Shown one piece after another: positions 52,674 through 61,529 of a DNA stretch of 64,000 nt. The notes beneath the pieces are model-generated. The model did not search any database, was not told the DNA's origin, and saw only the letters and a program-made list of their open reading frames with translations. Position numbers and translations under genes: made by a program. Where the stretch lies: NCBI RefSeq assembly GCF_009720775.1, contig NZ_WNKW01000001.1:1736001-1800000 (forward strand), read 5' to 3'. The stretch comes from Pseudoduganella danionis (GTDB taxonomy: Bacteria; Pseudomonadota; Gammaproteobacteria; Burkholderiales; Burkholderiaceae_D). Positions within the stretch are counted from its first letter, which is position 1. Every line of letters begins with the position of its first letter.

Positions 52674-54407
52674 ATGAATTTGCCCGACCCTCAAGCTATT
52701 GCCAACGCATGGATGTCGCAGATGAGCGACCCCGGACAATGGCAATCCTGGTTTAATCTGGCCCCCAGTACGGAAGCCAATCCACTGGCCGCCATGATGC
52801 AGGAGGTCGGTGCATCGGTAAAGCCTGAAGCCATGGAAACGCTGAAAAATCAGTATCTGCAGGATTTCGGCCAGCTGTGGCAGGATGTGCTGGCCGGCAA
52901 GGCGCCATCCGTATCGGACCGTCGCTTCACTTCGCCCGCATGGCAGGGCAATCCCATGTCGACCTTTAATGCGGCATCATACCTGCTCAATGCCAAATTC
53001 CTGAATGCCATGGTGGATACGGTGGAGACTACGCCGCAGCAGAAGCAGAAAATCCGCTTCGCCGTGCAGCAGATCATCGACGCCATGTCGCCTGCCAACT
53101 TCCTCGCTACCAATCCGGAAGCCCAGCAGAAGCTGATCGAAACCAAGGGCGAGAGCCTGACCAAAGGCCTGGCGAATATGCTGGCCGATATGAACAAGGG
53201 CCATATTTCCCTGTCCGACGAGAACGCCTTCGAAGTGGGCCGCAATCTGGCCACCACGCCCGGTGCCGTGGTGTTCGAGAACGAACTGTTCCAGCTGATC
53301 CAGTACGCGCCGCTGACGCCTACCGTGCACCAGCGTCCGCTGCTGATGGTGCCGCCGTGTATCAACAAGTTCTACATTCTGGACTTGCAGCCGGAAAATT
53401 CGCTGGTGCGCTACGCAGTAGAGCAGGGCAATACCGTGTTCCTGATTTCGTGGCGCAATCCCGACAAGAGCATGACCGGCACCAGCTGGGATGACTATGT
53501 GCAGGATGGTGTGATCGAAGCTATCAAAGTCACGCAGGAAATCAGCGGCCAGCAGCAGCTCAACATGTTGGGCTTCTGCGTGGGCGGTACGCTGGTCTCG
53601 ACGGCGCTGGCCGTGCTGGCGGCGCGCGACCAGCATCCGGCTGCCAGCCTGACCCTGCTGACCACCTTCCTCGACTTTGCCGACACGGGTGTGCTCAGCG
53701 TGTTCGTCGATGAAACCCAGGTGGCGCTGCGCGAACAGCAGTTCCGTGACGGCGGCCTGATGCCGGGGCGCGATCTGGCCAGCACCTTCTCCAGCCTGCG
53801 GCCGAACGATCTGGTGTGGAACTATGTGCAGTCCAACTACCTCAAGGGTAATGAACCGCCCGCGTTCGATCTGCTGTACTGGAACTCGGACAGCACCAAT
53901 CTGCCGGGGCCGATGTTCTGCTGGTATCTGCGTAACACCTATCTGGAAAACAAACTCAAGACGGGCAAGCTCAAGGTGGCCGGCGCGGCCGTCGATCTGA
54001 CGGCCATACAGGCACCCGTGTTCATCTATGGCTCGCGCGAAGACCACATCGTGCCGTGGACCTCGGCGTTTGAGTCGATCAACATCCTTAATCCGGGCAA
54101 AGCCAGGGCCAACCGCTTTGTGCTTGGCGCTTCGGGCCACATCGCTGGTGTGATCAATTCGGCCTCCAAAAACAAGCGCAGCTACTGGGTCAATGACGCC
54201 ACACCGGCGCGCGGCAGCAAGCGTCAGGATGCCGAGCAATGGCTGGCCGGCGCCACCGAAGTGCCGGGTAGCTGGTGGCCGCAGTGGGCAGATTTCCTTG
54301 CTACCCATGGCGGTAAAGACGTCAAAGCCAAGGCAAAAGTGGGCAATACGCGCTATCAGCCCATCGAAGCGGCACCGGGGCGTTACGTCAAGGCCAAGGC
54401 TGATTAA
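52674..54407 (+). CDS. phaC: Class I poly(3-hydroxyalkanoate) synthase PhaC
   Basis: A 577-residue PHA synthase. The N-terminal domain (about residues 60-230) precedes the alpha/beta hydrolase core with the lipase-like box GFCVGG holding the nucleophile Cys302. The catalytic Asp lies in YGSREDHIVPW and the His in GASGHIAGV. It polymerises hydroxyacyl-CoA into storage granules. The length fits class I enzymes. phaR follows after 197 bases, but no phaA or phaB gene is in the window. Confidence 0.96.
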   Translation: MNLPDPQAIANAWMSQMSDPGQWQSWFNLAPSTEANPLAAMMQEVGASVKPEAMETLKNQYLQDFGQLWQDVLAGKAPSVSDRRFTSPAWQGNPMSTFNAASYLLNAKFLNAMVDTVETTPQQKQKIRFAVQQIIDAMSPANFLATNPEAQQKLIETKGESLTKGLANMLADMNKGHISLSDENAFEVGRNLATTPGAVVFENELFQLIQYAPLTPTVHQRPLLMVPPCINKFYILDLQPENSLVRYAVEQGNTVFLISWRNPDKSMTGTSWDDYVQDGVIEAIKVTQEISGQQQLNMLGFCVGGTLVSTALAVLAARDQHPAASLTLLTTFLDFADTGVLSVFVDETQVALREQQFRDGGLMPGRDLASTFSSLRPNDLVWNYVQSNYLKGNEPPAFDLLYWNSDSTNLPGPMFCWYLRNTYLENKLKTGKLKVAGAAVDLTAIQAPVFIYGSREDHIVPWTSAFESINILNPGKARANRFVLGASGHIAGVINSASKNKRSYWVNDATPARGSKRQDAEQWLAGATEVPGSWWPQWADFLATHGGKDVKAKAKVGNTRYQPIEAAPGRYVKAKAD

Positions 54408-54453
54408 GTGCGAGGCCGGGGGCAGAAGTATGAGTAAAACTCAACTTCGTTGC

Positions 54454-54514
54454 GTTGCAATAAGACCCATAGTTAAGATGGTTAGTGCAACTTATGCTTT
54501 TTCCCCTCTATAAT
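54454..54514 (+). promoter_or_regulatory. phaR promoter region with GTTGCA/TGCAAC inverted repeat
   Basis: A consensus -10 TATAAT lies at 54509-54514, about 90 bases before phaR. TGCAAC (54486-54491) sits at the -35 position with a 17-base spacer and is the inverse of GTTGCA at 54454-54459. PhaR proteins repress their own gene in other bacteria, so these could be binding sites; this is inference. Confidence 0.5.
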
Positions 54515-54604
54515 AGGTGTAGGTAACTGGGAAAGCGGACCAGGGTTCGCTTCTTTTTTTCGAATTGATGGAGTATGCGCTGCGGCGCAATAAACGGACT
54601 TGTG

Positions 54605-55168
54605 ATGAGTAGTACGAAAAAAAATGCTGACCGTCTGATTAAAAAATACCCGAACCGCCGTCTGTATGACACGCAGACCAGTTCCTATATCACGCTGACG
54701 GACGTGAAACAGCTGGTGCTGGACAATGAACAATTTACCGTTGTTGATGCCAAGACCAATGAAGACCTGAGCCGCAGCATCCTGCTGCAGATTATTCTGG
54801 AAGAAGAGGCCAGCGGCGTGCCGATGTTCTCGACCGATGTGCTGGCCCAGATCATCCGCTTCTACGGCCACGCCATGCAGGGCATGATGGGCTCGTATCT
54901 GGAAAAGAACGTGCAAGCCTTCACCGACATCCAGCGCAAGTTCACGGGTAGTGCCGTGGGCGGCCTCGATGGCAAAGCCTTCAGCCCGGAAATGTGGACC
55001 CAGTTCATGAACGTGCAAGGCCCTATGATGCAGGGCATGATGAACAACTACATCGACCAGAGCAAGAGCCTGTTCGTGCAGATGCAGGAGCAGATGCAGA
55101 GCCAGAGCAAGAACCTGTTCGGTACTTTCCCGTTCACCCCCGGTGCAGCTCCGACCGAAAAGAAATAA
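54605..55168 (+). CDS. phaR: Polyhydroxyalkanoate synthesis repressor PhaR
   Basis: A 187-residue regulator. The N-terminal PHB/PHA accumulation DNA-binding domain (about residues 8-70; RLIKKYPNRRLYDT) and following PHB_acc domain (about 72-115) are clear; a Met/Gln-rich C-terminal part follows (about 140-175). PhaR binds DNA and nascent PHA granules and represses phasin genes and itself. The start at 54605 begins with the conserved MSS..K lead. It follows phaC, has its own promoter and is followed by a hairpin. Confidence 0.95.
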   Translation: MSSTKKNADRLIKKYPNRRLYDTQTSSYITLTDVKQLVLDNEQFTVVDAKTNEDLSRSILLQIILEEEASGVPMFSTDVLAQIIRFYGHAMQGMMGSYLEKNVQAFTDIQRKFTGSAVGGLDGKAFSPEMWTQFMNVQGPMMQGMMNNYIDQSKSLFVQMQEQMQSQSKNLFGTFPFTPGAAPTEKK

Positions 55169-55212
55169 GTTTTCTACCGTATAGCCGGTCCGTTCGGGCC
55201 GGTGCACGCGAC

Positions 55213-55248
55213 AAAACGGCATGTCCACCTGTGTGGTCGTGCCGTTTT
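55213..55248 (+). terminator. Hairpin terminator after phaR
   Basis: AAAACGGCA (55213-55221) pairs with TGCCGTTTT (55240-55248), with an inner CCAC/GTGG stem. The T run is only four bases, so efficiency is uncertain. A smaller GC hairpin lies just before it at about 55184-55202. Confidence 0.6.
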
Positions 55249-55280
55249 CGTATCTGTATTGCAAAAACTCGACATTTCCG

Positions 55281-55337
55281 TTGACACAAGAAATTCTTAG
55301 GCATTACTATCGCTTACCTGAAGTGGAAACGATTCCA
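55281..55337 (+). promoter_or_regulatory. Promoter and LacI-type operator of the sugar operon
   Basis: TTGACA (55281-55286), an 18-base spacer and TACTAT (55305-55310) form a good sigma-70 promoter. TGGAAACGATTCCA (55324-55337), a near-palindrome of the LacI/GalR family type with central CG, lies just downstream of the expected start of transcription, where a bound repressor would block RNA polymerase. The LacI-type gene at 60357-61367 is the likely regulator. Confidence 0.75.
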
Positions 55338-55370
55338 AATTGTGGTCTGAGTATTTGATAGGGAGTGTCT

Positions 55371-56738
55371 GTGGTGTCCGTAGCGCTGGATCAGAGTATG
55401 TTGCCACCCGCCGATTCGGTGCTGTGGCAGAAGAATTTCCTGCTGGGTGCCGCCACGGCAGCCTATCAGATCGAAGGGGCCATCCACGCAGACGGCCGTC
55501 TGCCCTCGATCTGGGATACATTCTCGGCCACCCCCGGCAAAGTGCTGGCCGGTGATACGGGGGCCGTCGCCTGCGACCATTACCACCGCTGGGAAGAGGA
55601 TGTGGCCCTGCTGGACATGCTCAAGGTGGATGCCTACCGTTTGTCGATCGCCTGGCCGCGCGTGATGACGGCTGACGGCCAGGCGAATCAGGCCGGCATC
55701 GCCTTCTACCGCAAGCTGCTGCAGGCGCTGCGCGCCAAAGGTATGAAAACTTTCGTCACCCTGTACCACTGGGATCTGCCCCAGCATCTGGAGGATCAGG
55801 GCGGCTGGACCAACCGCGCTACCGCTTACCGATTCGCCGAATATGCCGACATGATCAGCCGCGAACTGGCCGGTCTGGTCGATGCATGGGCGACGCTGAA
55901 CGAACCATGGTGCTCGGCATGGCTGGGCTATGGCAATGGCCACCATGCACCGGGCAAGCAAGACGTGAAGCTGGCCACGCAAGCCATGCACCATCTGCTG
56001 CTGGGCCATGGTCTGGCCATGGCGCACCTGCGTGCCAACGATCCGGCAGCGCAGGCCGGCATCGTGGTCAATGTGGGCCATGCCACCACCACCGGCAATG
56101 GCGCAGCCGACCAGCGCGCTGCCATGCTGTTCGAAATGCAGAACAACCAGTGGGTACTCGACCCGCTGCTCAAGCAACGCTATCCGGCAGCCCTGTGGGA
56201 GCTGTGGCCGGACGCCCAGCCGCTCATGCAGGATGGTGATCTGGCCATCATCGGCGCGAAAGTCGATTACCTCGGCATCAATTACTACTTCCGCAGCAAT
56301 GTGGTCAGCGATGGCCAGCATGGCTACACGGAAGTGCCGCTGGACGATGTGGAGCGCACCCAGATGGGCTGGGAAGTCTATCCCGACGGCTTGCGCCATC
56401 TGCTGGTTGGCTTCAAGCGCGACTATCCGCACCTGCCGCCCATCTACATTACGGAAAACGGCATGGCTTCGGACGATAAAGTGGTCGACGGGGAGGTCAA
56501 CGATAGCCAGCGCATCAGCTTCTTCAACCGCCATCTGGCCGCCGTCGATCAGGCAGTCAAGGCCGGGGTCGATGTGCGCGGCTATTTCATCTGGTCGCTG
56601 CTCGATAACTTCGAATGGGCTTTCGGCTACGAGCGCCGCTTCGGCATCGTTCATGTCGACTACACCACGCAGCAGCGCACGCCCAAGCGCAGTGCCCAGT
56701 TAGTGCAGCAGTTCCTCGCAGCGCGGCGCAGCAAATAA
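55371..56738 (+). CDS. Beta-glucosidase, glycoside hydrolase family 1
   Basis: About 455 residues, full-length GH1. The acid/base Glu is in TLNEPW and the nucleophile Glu in YITENGM; the N-terminal signature FLLGAATAAYQIEGA is also present. No signal peptide, so it acts in the cytoplasm on imported beta-glucosides such as cellobiose. Starts at GTG 55371 or 55374 fit the AGGGAG ribosome site; a GTG at 55365 overlaps it. The ABC sugar transporter genes follow, 67 bases downstream. Confidence 0.94.
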   Translation: MVSVALDQSMLPPADSVLWQKNFLLGAATAAYQIEGAIHADGRLPSIWDTFSATPGKVLAGDTGAVACDHYHRWEEDVALLDMLKVDAYRLSIAWPRVMTADGQANQAGIAFYRKLLQALRAKGMKTFVTLYHWDLPQHLEDQGGWTNRATAYRFAEYADMISRELAGLVDAWATLNEPWCSAWLGYGNGHHAPGKQDVKLATQAMHHLLLGHGLAMAHLRANDPAAQAGIVVNVGHATTTGNGAADQRAAMLFEMQNNQWVLDPLLKQRYPAALWELWPDAQPLMQDGDLAIIGAKVDYLGINYYFRSNVVSDGQHGYTEVPLDDVERTQMGWEVYPDGLRHLLVGFKRDYPHLPPIYITENGMASDDKVVDGEVNDSQRISFFNRHLAAVDQAVKAGVDVRGYFIWSLLDNFEWAFGYERRFGIVHVDYTTQQRTPKRSAQLVQQFLAARRSK

Positions 56739-56805
56739 TGCGCAAGCATTGAGTTCCGCTCGGCCAACCGCATAAAATGGGCGTAACACGTCCTCAGGAG
56801 ACAGA

Positions 56806-57723
56806 ATGAACAAGGCTAACCAGCCGGGCAGGGTAGCGCGCAGACGCCAGCGGGTGTCGCTGGCCGCTTACCTTGCGCTGCTGCCGATGGCAGCTACGGT
56901 GCTGCTGGCGTATCTGGGCACCATGCTGTGGACGGCGCGCGTTTCCGTCAGCAGTTCGCGTACCTTCCCCAATAGTGATTTCGTCGGCGCGGCCCAGTAC
57001 ATCCGCCTGTTCAATAATGAGCGCTGGCTGCTGTCGCTGCAGAATATCGCCCTCTACGGCGTGCTGTTCATCATCGCCTGTCTGGCCATTGGCTTTCTGC
57101 TGGCCGTGTTCATCGACCAGAAGGTGATGGCTGAAGGCGCGTTGCGTACCGTCTTCCTGTATCCGTATGCGATGTCGTTTGTGGCCACGGGCCTGATCTG
57201 GCAATGGATACTCAATCCCGAGCTGGGCATACAGGAAGTGCTGCACAAGCTGGGCTTTGCCGAAGCGCGTTTCGACTGGATTGTGGATCAGGACATGGCG
57301 ATCTATACCATCGTGATCGCCACCGTATGGCAGGCCTCCGGTCTGGTGATGGCGCTGATGCTGTCCGGCCTGCGCGGGGTGGACGAGGAAATCTGGAAGG
57401 CCTCCCGTATCGACGGCATACCGCGCTGGCGCGTGTATCTGAGTATCGTGCTGCCCATGCTGGGTGCCTCGCTGTCGACGGCTTTCGTACTGCTGTTTGT
57501 GATGGTGGTGAAAGTGTTCGATGCGGTGGTGGCCATGACGCAGGGCGGCCCCGGGACGGCCAGCGAAGTGCCGGCCAAATTCATCATGGATTATCTGTTT
57601 GGCCGGGCCAATATCGGCCTTGCTTCGGCCGCCTCTATCGTGCTGCTGGCGACCGTGCTGGCCATCGTCGCGCCGCTGTACTTTGTGCGTAGCCGCCGTG
57701 CTGCCAAAGGCGGTGCAGCATGA
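56806..57723 (+). CDS. Sugar ABC transporter permease (MalF/UgpA-like)
   Basis: A 305-residue inner-membrane permease of the carbohydrate uptake family 1 type with about six transmembrane segments and the EAA loop (EEIWKASRIDGIPRWRVY, about residues 195-213). AGGAG lies 8 bases before the start. It pairs with the next permease, whose start overlaps its stop (ATGA). Confidence 0.94.
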   Translation: MNKANQPGRVARRRQRVSLAAYLALLPMAATVLLAYLGTMLWTARVSVSSSRTFPNSDFVGAAQYIRLFNNERWLLSLQNIALYGVLFIIACLAIGFLLAVFIDQKVMAEGALRTVFLYPYAMSFVATGLIWQWILNPELGIQEVLHKLGFAEARFDWIVDQDMAIYTIVIATVWQASGLVMALMLSGLRGVDEEIWKASRIDGIPRWRVYLSIVLPMLGASLSTAFVLLFVMVVKVFDAVVAMTQGGPGTASEVPAKFIMDYLFGRANIGLASAASIVLLATVLAIVAPLYFVRSRRAAKGGAA

Positions 57724-58601
57724 GCGCCGTCTCGACACCGCGCCGCACGCCGGGCTGGACGCCAGCCCGCATGGGCGTGTATGGCTTCCTGATTGTGGCG
57801 GCGCTGTTCTTCCTGCTGCCGCTGTACGTAATGCTGGTAACGTCGCTCAAGCCGATGGAAGAAATCCGTCTTGGGACGCTGTTCGCGCTGCCGCTGCATC
57901 CCACGCTGGAGCCATGGCTGCAGGCGTGGCAGTCAGCCTGCACGGGGCTGGAGTGCGACGGCATCCGTGGCGGCTTCTGGAATTCTGTCGCCATCGTCGT
58001 GCCGAGCACCATACTGTCTATCGCCATCGGCGCCGTGAACGGCTATGCGCTGTCGTTCTGGCGTCCGCGTGGTGCGGGGCTGCTGTTTGCCATCCTGATG
58101 ATGGGCGCATTTATACCTGTGCAGGTGATGGTGTACCCGCTGGTGCGCATGCTGGCCACCTTGAATCTGTATAGCTCGTTGCCCGGCATCGTGCTGATAC
58201 ACACCATCTTCGGCATGCCCGTGATGACGCTGCTGTTCCGTAACTACTATGCGGCGCTGCCGGTGGAACTGTTCAAGGCAGCGCGTATCGATGGTGGTGG
58301 TTTCTGGCGCATCTTCCTGCAACTGATGCTGCCGATGTCCACGCCGGTGATTGTGGTGGCCGTGATCATGCAGGTTACGGGTATCTGGAACGACTTCCTG
58401 TTAGGGCTGGTGTTTGCCGGTACCGACCATCTGCCGATGACGGTACAACTGAATAACATCATCAACACCACCACGGGCGAGCGTCTGTACAACGTCAACA
58501 TGGCCGCCACGATTCTGACGTCGCTGGTGCCGCTGGCTCTCTATTTCATTTCTGGCCGCTGGTTCGTGCGCGGCATCGCCTCTGGCGCGGTTAAAGGATA
58601 A
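57720..58601 (+). CDS. Sugar ABC transporter permease (MalG/UgpE-like)
   Basis: A 293-residue permease with about six transmembrane segments and an EAA loop (VELFKAARIDGGGFWR, about residues 180-196). It forms the membrane channel with the preceding MalF-like protein. The substrate is probably a beta-glucoside or oligosaccharide, judging from the GH1 gene in the same operon. Confidence 0.94.
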   Translation: MSAVSTPRRTPGWTPARMGVYGFLIVAALFFLLPLYVMLVTSLKPMEEIRLGTLFALPLHPTLEPWLQAWQSACTGLECDGIRGGFWNSVAIVVPSTILSIAIGAVNGYALSFWRPRGAGLLFAILMMGAFIPVQVMVYPLVRMLATLNLYSSLPGIVLIHTIFGMPVMTLLFRNYYAALPVELFKAARIDGGGFWRIFLQLMLPMSTPVIVVAVIMQVTGIWNDFLLGLVFAGTDHLPMTVQLNNIINTTTGERLYNVNMAATILTSLVPLALYFISGRWFVRGIASGAVKG

Positions 58602-58604
58602 AGC

Positions 58605-59690
58605 ATGTCGAATGTAGCGATACGGGATTTGAAAATTACGCTGAGCGGTAACACGGTGATCGAATCCCTGAATCTGGATGTGAAGGCTGGTGAATTCGTC
58701 GTGCTGCTGGGGCCATCGGGCTGCGGTAAATCGACACTGCTGCACAGCATCGCAGGGCTGATCGATACCAGTGGCGGCCAGATCGAAATCGGCGGCAAGG
58801 ATATGACCTGGGCCGATCCCAAAGACCGCGGCATTGCGCTGGTGTTCCAGTCCTACGCGCTGTATCCGACCATGGATGTGGAAGCCAATATGTCGTTTGG
58901 CCTGCGCATCAGCGGCACGCCCAAGGCGGAGATAGCGCGCCGCGTGGCGCGCGCTTCCGACATGCTGCAACTGGGGCCGCTGCTGAAGCGCAAACCGGCC
59001 AATCTGTCCGGTGGCCAGCGCCAGCGCGTGGCGATAGGCCGCGCCATAGTGCGCGAGGCCGACGTGATGCTGTTTGACGAACCGCTGTCGAACCTGGACG
59101 CCAAGCTGCGCACGGAATTGCGGCGTGAACTCAAGCAGCTGCACAAACAGCTGGGCGCCACCATGATCTATGTGACGCACGATCAGGTAGAGGCTATGAC
59201 GCTGGCGCAGCGCATGGCCGTGATGAAGGGCGGCGTGGTGCAGCAGTTCGACACGCCGGACAATATCTACAGCCGTCCGGCCAATCTGTTTGTGGCCACC
59301 TTCCTCGGCTCGCCCGGCATGAATCTGTTCAAGGGCAAGCTGTCGGTGCAGGATACCCAGGTAGTGTTCCGCAATGAGCACCTGACGCTGGACGTCTCGG
59401 CCTATCCGTTTGCGCAGGCAGCCGTAGATGGGCAGGCTTGCGTGCTCGGCGTGCGCCCCGAAGATATCGACATCGGCAACCGCGATGGTGCCAGCAGTGC
59501 GGCCACAGGTACGGTCACGTTGATCGAAGCCATGGGCGCACACCGCGTAGTGTGGCTGGACCTGCAGGGCACGCCGGTGGCGGGCATCGTGCAGGATGGT
59601 CTGGCGGTGGAAAGCGAGCAGGCCATGGCGTTCTCCATCCGCAGCCAGCGCATTTCCCTGTTCGATGCCGCCAGCGAACAGCGCCTGTAA
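58605..59690 (+). CDS. Sugar ABC transporter ATP-binding protein (MsmX/UgpC-like)
   Basis: A 361-residue ATPase: Walker A GPSGCGKST (residues 36-44), signature LSGGQRQRVAIGRA, Walker B VMLFDEPLSNLDA, H-loop VTHDQVEA, and a C-terminal TOBE-like domain (about 235-355). It energises the two permeases upstream, 3 bases away. No periplasmic binding protein gene is in this operon or elsewhere in the window. Confidence 0.95.
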   Translation: MSNVAIRDLKITLSGNTVIESLNLDVKAGEFVVLLGPSGCGKSTLLHSIAGLIDTSGGQIEIGGKDMTWADPKDRGIALVFQSYALYPTMDVEANMSFGLRISGTPKAEIARRVARASDMLQLGPLLKRKPANLSGGQRQRVAIGRAIVREADVMLFDEPLSNLDAKLRTELRRELKQLHKQLGATMIYVTHDQVEAMTLAQRMAVMKGGVVQQFDTPDNIYSRPANLFVATFLGSPGMNLFKGKLSVQDTQVVFRNEHLTLDVSAYPFAQAAVDGQACVLGVRPEDIDIGNRDGASSAATGTVTLIEAMGAHRVVWLDLQGTPVAGIVQDGLAVESEQAMAFSIRSQRISLFDAASEQRL

Positions 59691-59883
59691 TCGTTTAGCA
59701 TCAGCCCACATTTCACGCGAGCAGATAAATTTGCTCACGTTCTGCATCCGTCTTTGATCGCGCACATTCCTAGACGGAAATATTTGCCGGATAATCATCC
59801 ACAGGCTTACGTCGCCGGTCTGAAAAAGCTGGCGTATAGCCATGTGTGTCATCCCATAGTTCAACCTGCCGGAAGAGGAAATT

Positions 59884-60318
59884 ATGCGCAAGCTTCTATT
59901 ACTTTTCTTATTTGCTAGCGGTCTGGTTCCAGTTGCGCACGCGGAGGGTAAACGTCCCGAAGTGGCGCGTTATACGATGGCGTTTAGTGGTGAGCAAGGT
60001 TATCGGGTATGGATCACGCGCCTCGGAGCGAAGGAAAACCACGAGGCACTGGTACAGATCAGTGGAATCGACCACAAGCTTGATGGTCGCGTTCTGCGTG
60101 CCAAAGAGGTGGTTCAAACAGGCGGCAATAGCGTGAACTATATTGCTACTGTCGATGGCAAGTCCTATGATTTACTGGCGGTTCAGCGCGGCAAGGCGGA
60201 ATTGCTCATCACAGGAATGGCGTGGACCAGTGAACTACGCTACGACAAGGCGCTGGCAGACCAGCGACCGCCAGAGCATCTGTTGACGGATTTTCTAGAA
60301 GGTTCGACGAAGCGATAA
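59884..60318 (+). CDS. Small secreted protein of unknown function
   Basis: A 144-residue protein with a clear signal peptide (about residues 1-20, ending AHA) and a mature part of mixed predicted beta and helix, without Cys. No family is recognised. It has a 193-base upstream region after the sugar ATPase gene, in which no firm promoter or hairpin was found, and a GAGGA ribosome site. It converges with the LacI-type gene. Its base composition is less GC-rich than its neighbours. Confidence 0.65.
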   Translation: MRKLLLLFLFASGLVPVAHAEGKRPEVARYTMAFSGEQGYRVWITRLGAKENHEALVQISGIDHKLDGRVLRAKEVVQTGGNSVNYIATVDGKSYDLLAVQRGKAELLITGMAWTSELRYDKALADQRPPEHLLTDFLEGSTKR

Positions 60319-60356
60319 GAGCCTATGATTTTTGCTTGCCTTTATGCAGTGGACAC

Positions 60357-61367
60357 CTATGACGCTGGTTGCGCCAACGTCGCGCGCATGGAGACGGTGA
60401 CGGGATACTCGCGCACGATTTCGTGGCCCGTGCCATAGCACAGGTTGAGCAGCCAGCGGACGGCATTGCGGGTGACTTCCTGCATGGGGATGTGCACCGA
60501 GGTCAGTGGCGGCACGCTATATTCGGCCGTGTAGTCATCGTCGTAGCCGATGACGGAGACCTGTTGCGGCACGCTGATGCCGCGCTGGTGCAGGCAGGCG
60601 AGGGCGCCCACGGCCATCTCGTCGTTGGCGCAGAACAGGCCAGTGAATTTCTGCCCCTGATCCAGCAGCTGCGCAGCGGCGCCATAGCCGCTATCGCGCG
60701 AAAAGTCCCCATCCACCTGCTGCACATAGGCGCGAGTGATGCCGTGCCGTTCCAGCTCCGCATAGAAACCGCTGATGCGTTCGACGTTATCGAACGCCGA
60801 GGCAGGGCCGGAGATGACGGCGAGCTGGCGATGGCCCGCTTCGACCAGTGCCCGCGCCGCCAGTTCGCCGCCGCGGTAGTGGTCGGGGCAAAAGCCTGTT
60901 TCTGGCGCATGGGGATTGCGCCGGTTGAGGAAGGCGATGCGCGGCTGCTTCTTCTGCAGGGCCAGCATATCTTCTTCGCGCAGATCATGGGCCAGCACCA
61001 CGATGCCGTCGCAATCACGGTCTATCAGGAAATTGACGGCTTCTATGGTTTCTTCGCGCCGGTCACCTTCGCCGCAGCCGGTAGCCACCACCACATGGCG
61101 GCGGATGGCGCGCAGCTCGATATCGGTCTGCTGCAGGATGGTGCCGTAGTAGGCTCCGAAGAAGGACGGCGTGTAAATGCCTATCATGCCCAGCGATTTG
61201 CTCGACAGCGAGCGTCCTATCGAAGACGGGCGGAAGTTCAGCTGCTCGACGGCCGCCTGCACTTTTTTCATGGCTTCAGCCGAGACAGGGCCTGCGCCGC
61301 TGATGGCGCGCGAGGCGGTGGACATGCCCACTCCCGCGAGGGCTGCGACGTCTTTTAGCGTTGCCAC
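60357..61367 (-). CDS. LacI family transcriptional regulator
   Basis: A 336-residue regulator: N-terminal helix-turn-helix ([20 protein letters not shown], residues 3-22), hinge region (about 45-60) and a periplasmic-binding-protein-like sensor domain. The GTG start at 61367 has GGAG nine bases upstream and places the HTH right at the N-terminus. It probably represses the GH1/ABC operon through the operator at 55324-55337. It is divergent from rimO. Confidence 0.93.
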   Translation of the reverse strand: MATLKDVAALAGVGMSTASRAISGAGPVSAEAMKKVQAAVEQLNFRPSSIGRSLSSKSLGMIGIYTPSFFGAYYGTILQQTDIELRAIRRHVVVATGCGEGDRREETIEAVNFLIDRDCDGIVVLAHDLREEDMLALQKKQPRIAFLNRRNPHAPETGFCPDHYRGGELAARALVEAGHRQLAVISGPASAFDNVERISGFYAELERHGITRAYVQQVDGDFSRDSGYGAAAQLLDQGQKFTGLFCANDEMAVGALACLHQRGISVPQQVSVIGYDDDYTAEYSVPPLTSVHIPMQEVTRNAVRWLLNLCYGTGHEIVREYPVTVSMRATLAQPAS

Positions 61368-61456
61368 AAAATCTACACTCCATTCTTTGTTGCCGCAGCG
61401 TTTCTGAGGCGGCGGCCGGAGCGCCATCCTATCACGGCGCACTATGAAGAATGGGG

Positions 61457-61462
61457 TATAAT
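61457..61462 (+). promoter_or_regulatory. Candidate -10 box for rimO
   Basis: A consensus TATAAT 67 bases before the chosen rimO start. It overlaps the ATG at 61461, so that codon cannot be the start of rimO if this promoter is used. No clear -35 box. Confidence 0.5.
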
Positions 61463-61529
61463 GCTCGATTGCTCGACATTTTCACGCGTTTTCAACGCCC
61501 GCTTTCGACACCTGCTTTCGATACTTACC

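Noticed and set aside
59691..59883. tRNA or small RNA in the gap after the sugar ATPase gene
   Set aside because: No cloverleaf and no strong hairpin with a T run; only a weak GAGCA/TGCTC stem near 59715.
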